Assembly: GCA_007122045.1 (NCBI GenBank)
Contig: SKJM01000485.1
Span: forward strand, 1-5,766
Direction: 5' to 3'
Source: Planctomycetales bacterium
Lineage (GTDB): Bacteria > Planctomycetota > Planctomycetia > Pirellulales > Thermoguttaceae
DNA: 5,766 bases
The notes below the pieces were generated by a model that worked only from the letters and a program-made list of their open reading frames with translations, did not search any database and was not told the DNA's origin. Positions 5,095 to 5,766 of the stretch are shown piece after piece; the first letter of the stretch is position 1, and the number at the start of each line of letters is the position of its first letter. A program made the position numbers and the translations under genes.

Positions 5095-5766
5095 ATGAAA
5101 GACGTGCCGCAACATGAATTGCTGAGTGCCTATCTCGACGGCGAGTTGACCGTCGCAGAGCGGGCGCGCGCGGAGCAGTTCCTGGCCGACAGCCCGTCTG
5201 CCCGCCAGGCTCTGGAGGAAATGCGTTCGGTGAGCATGGCGGTCCAGGGCCTGCCCGAGCTGCGCGTGGGCGAAGACCTCAGCGGCGCCGTGCTGCGGCA
5301 GGCCGAGCGGGCCATTCTGGCGGGACCGGGAGACGGGCAGCCGCGGCGCAGGGCGGGCCGGGCTTCGCCGGCCGCCACTCCGGGCTGGCAGTCATGGTTC
5401 CGGCGGGTGGTCACCTCGCGCGGGGTCGCCTGGGCGGGGACGGCCTTGGCCATTGCCCTGCTGCTGATGCTGTCGGGCATGCCCGAGAGAGAGCGGGAGC
5501 TTGACGTTGTCCGCGCGCCGGAGCCGAGTGTCCGCGCGCCGGAGTCGGCTATCCGAGAGCCTGCGCCGCAGGCCGAGACCGAATTGCCCGCCGTGGCCGA
5601 GTTGCGGGATGCCGACGAGGCTTGGGATGCCGACGAGGCGCCCGTTGCCGAGATGGAAGACGTACCGTTACCGGCCGCGCCTGCCCGGCCTGGGCCTGCC
5701 CCCCCGGCTGAGATGGCGCCGATGCTCGATGAGCCGGCTGATGTACGTGCGGCGCCTGACGCGGAA
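5095..5766 (+). CDS. Membrane-anchored anti-sigma factor, zinc-finger-like domain without the cysteines (partial)
   Basis: The frame is open from the ATG at 5095 to the window edge (224 codons, no stop). Residues 5-45 (PQHELLSAYLDGELTVAERA, then RAEQFLADSPSARQALEEM) match the fold pattern of zf-HC2/RsiW-type anti-sigma domains. The CxxC pair expected near 33-36 is replaced by SPSA, so zinc binding through the canonical HxxxCxxC is not possible. A single transmembrane segment at about 110-128 (GVAWAGTALAIALLLML) follows a basic stretch, predicting the sigma-binding part inside and the rest outside. The external part (129-224) is Pro/Ala/Glu-rich and low in complexity, with tandem VRAPEPS/VRAPESA and WDADEA-type repeats. 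Its position behind the ECF sigma gene, 58 bases away, supports the role: it should sequester that sigma factor until a signal. The C terminus is outside the window, so an additional periplasmic domain may follow. Confidence 0.8.
   Translation, partial: MKDVPQHELLSAYLDGELTVAERARAEQFLADSPSARQALEEMRSVSMAVQGLPELRVGEDLSGAVLRQAERAILAGPGDGQPRRRAGRASPAATPGWQSWFRRVVTSRGVAWAGTALAIALLLMLSGMPERERELDVVRAPEPSVRAPESAIREPAPQAETELPAVAELRDADEAWDADEAPVAEMEDVPLPAAPARPGPAPPAEMAPMLDEPADVRAAPDAE
5509..5571 (+). repeat. 21-bp tandem repeat within the anti-sigma gene
   Basis: Copies at 5509-5529 and 5530-5550 share GTCCGCGCGCCGGAG exactly and encode VRAPEPS and VRAPESA. A degenerate third copy at 5551-5571 encodes IREPAPQ. 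It is an in-frame expansion of the periplasmic linker. Confidence 0.7.
5606..5639 (+). repeat. 18-bp-period tandem repeat within the anti-sigma gene
   Basis: GGGATGCCGACGAGGC occurs at 5606-5621 and again at 5624-5639, encoding RDADEA and WDADEA. Like the 21-bp repeat it keeps the frame and lengthens the acidic linker. Confidence 0.7.

Overview
The window is high-GC DNA that most likely comes from a planctomycete, probably of the Pirellulales type. The evidence is the FliM/FliN-like protein with an unusual N-terminal half, an ECF sigma/anti-sigma pair whose anti-sigma factor lacks the zinc cysteines, and the near absence of Shine-Dalgarno sequences. This placement is an inference from protein character; no rRNA or other phylogenetic marker is present.

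Layout from left to right: (1) the last 51 codons of a MATE-family efflux transporter on the + strand (1-158). (2) A compact HUH-transposase (RAYT / IS200-like Y1) element at 247-1297 on the - strand, bounded by a perfect 25-bp inverted repeat. It sits between the convergent ends of the MATE gene and the next gene. (3) A class I glutamine amidotransferase of the TrpG/PabA type on the - strand (1327-1908). (4) A broken gene pair on the - strand. The 5' two-thirds of a RecF/OLD-like AAA ATPase is joined, near 2053, to the last 44 codons of what looks like a DUF4276-family gene. One internal deletion appears to have removed the ATPase signature and Walker B half together with most of its partner. 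(5) A spacer (2809-3039) with a 30-bp direct repeat. (6) A FliM/FliN (SpoA-domain) motor-switch-like gene on the - strand (3040-3933), preceded by a sigma-54-like promoter. (7) A 530-bp divergent intergenic region (3934-4463) with a cluster of hairpins behind a sigma-70-like promoter, and an ECF-type promoter next to the sigma gene. (8) An ECF sigma factor (4464-5036, +) followed by a membrane-anchored anti-sigma factor that runs off the right edge (5095-5766, +).

How the genes work together: only the sigma/anti-sigma pair forms an evident functional unit. The sigma factor is expected to activate its own operon, and the anti-sigma factor to hold it at the membrane. The - strand genes from 3933 down to 251 are collinear but unrelated in function and are probably not one operon. 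The region between the flagellar-type gene and the amidotransferase shows genome decay: a collapsed ATPase/DUF4276 cassette and repeats.

I did not find a clear, intact, previously undescribed system. The most interesting items are the ATPase/DUF4276 deletion scar, the RAYT element whose terminal repeats double as promoter and stop codon, and the structured-RNA candidate at about 4246-4364.
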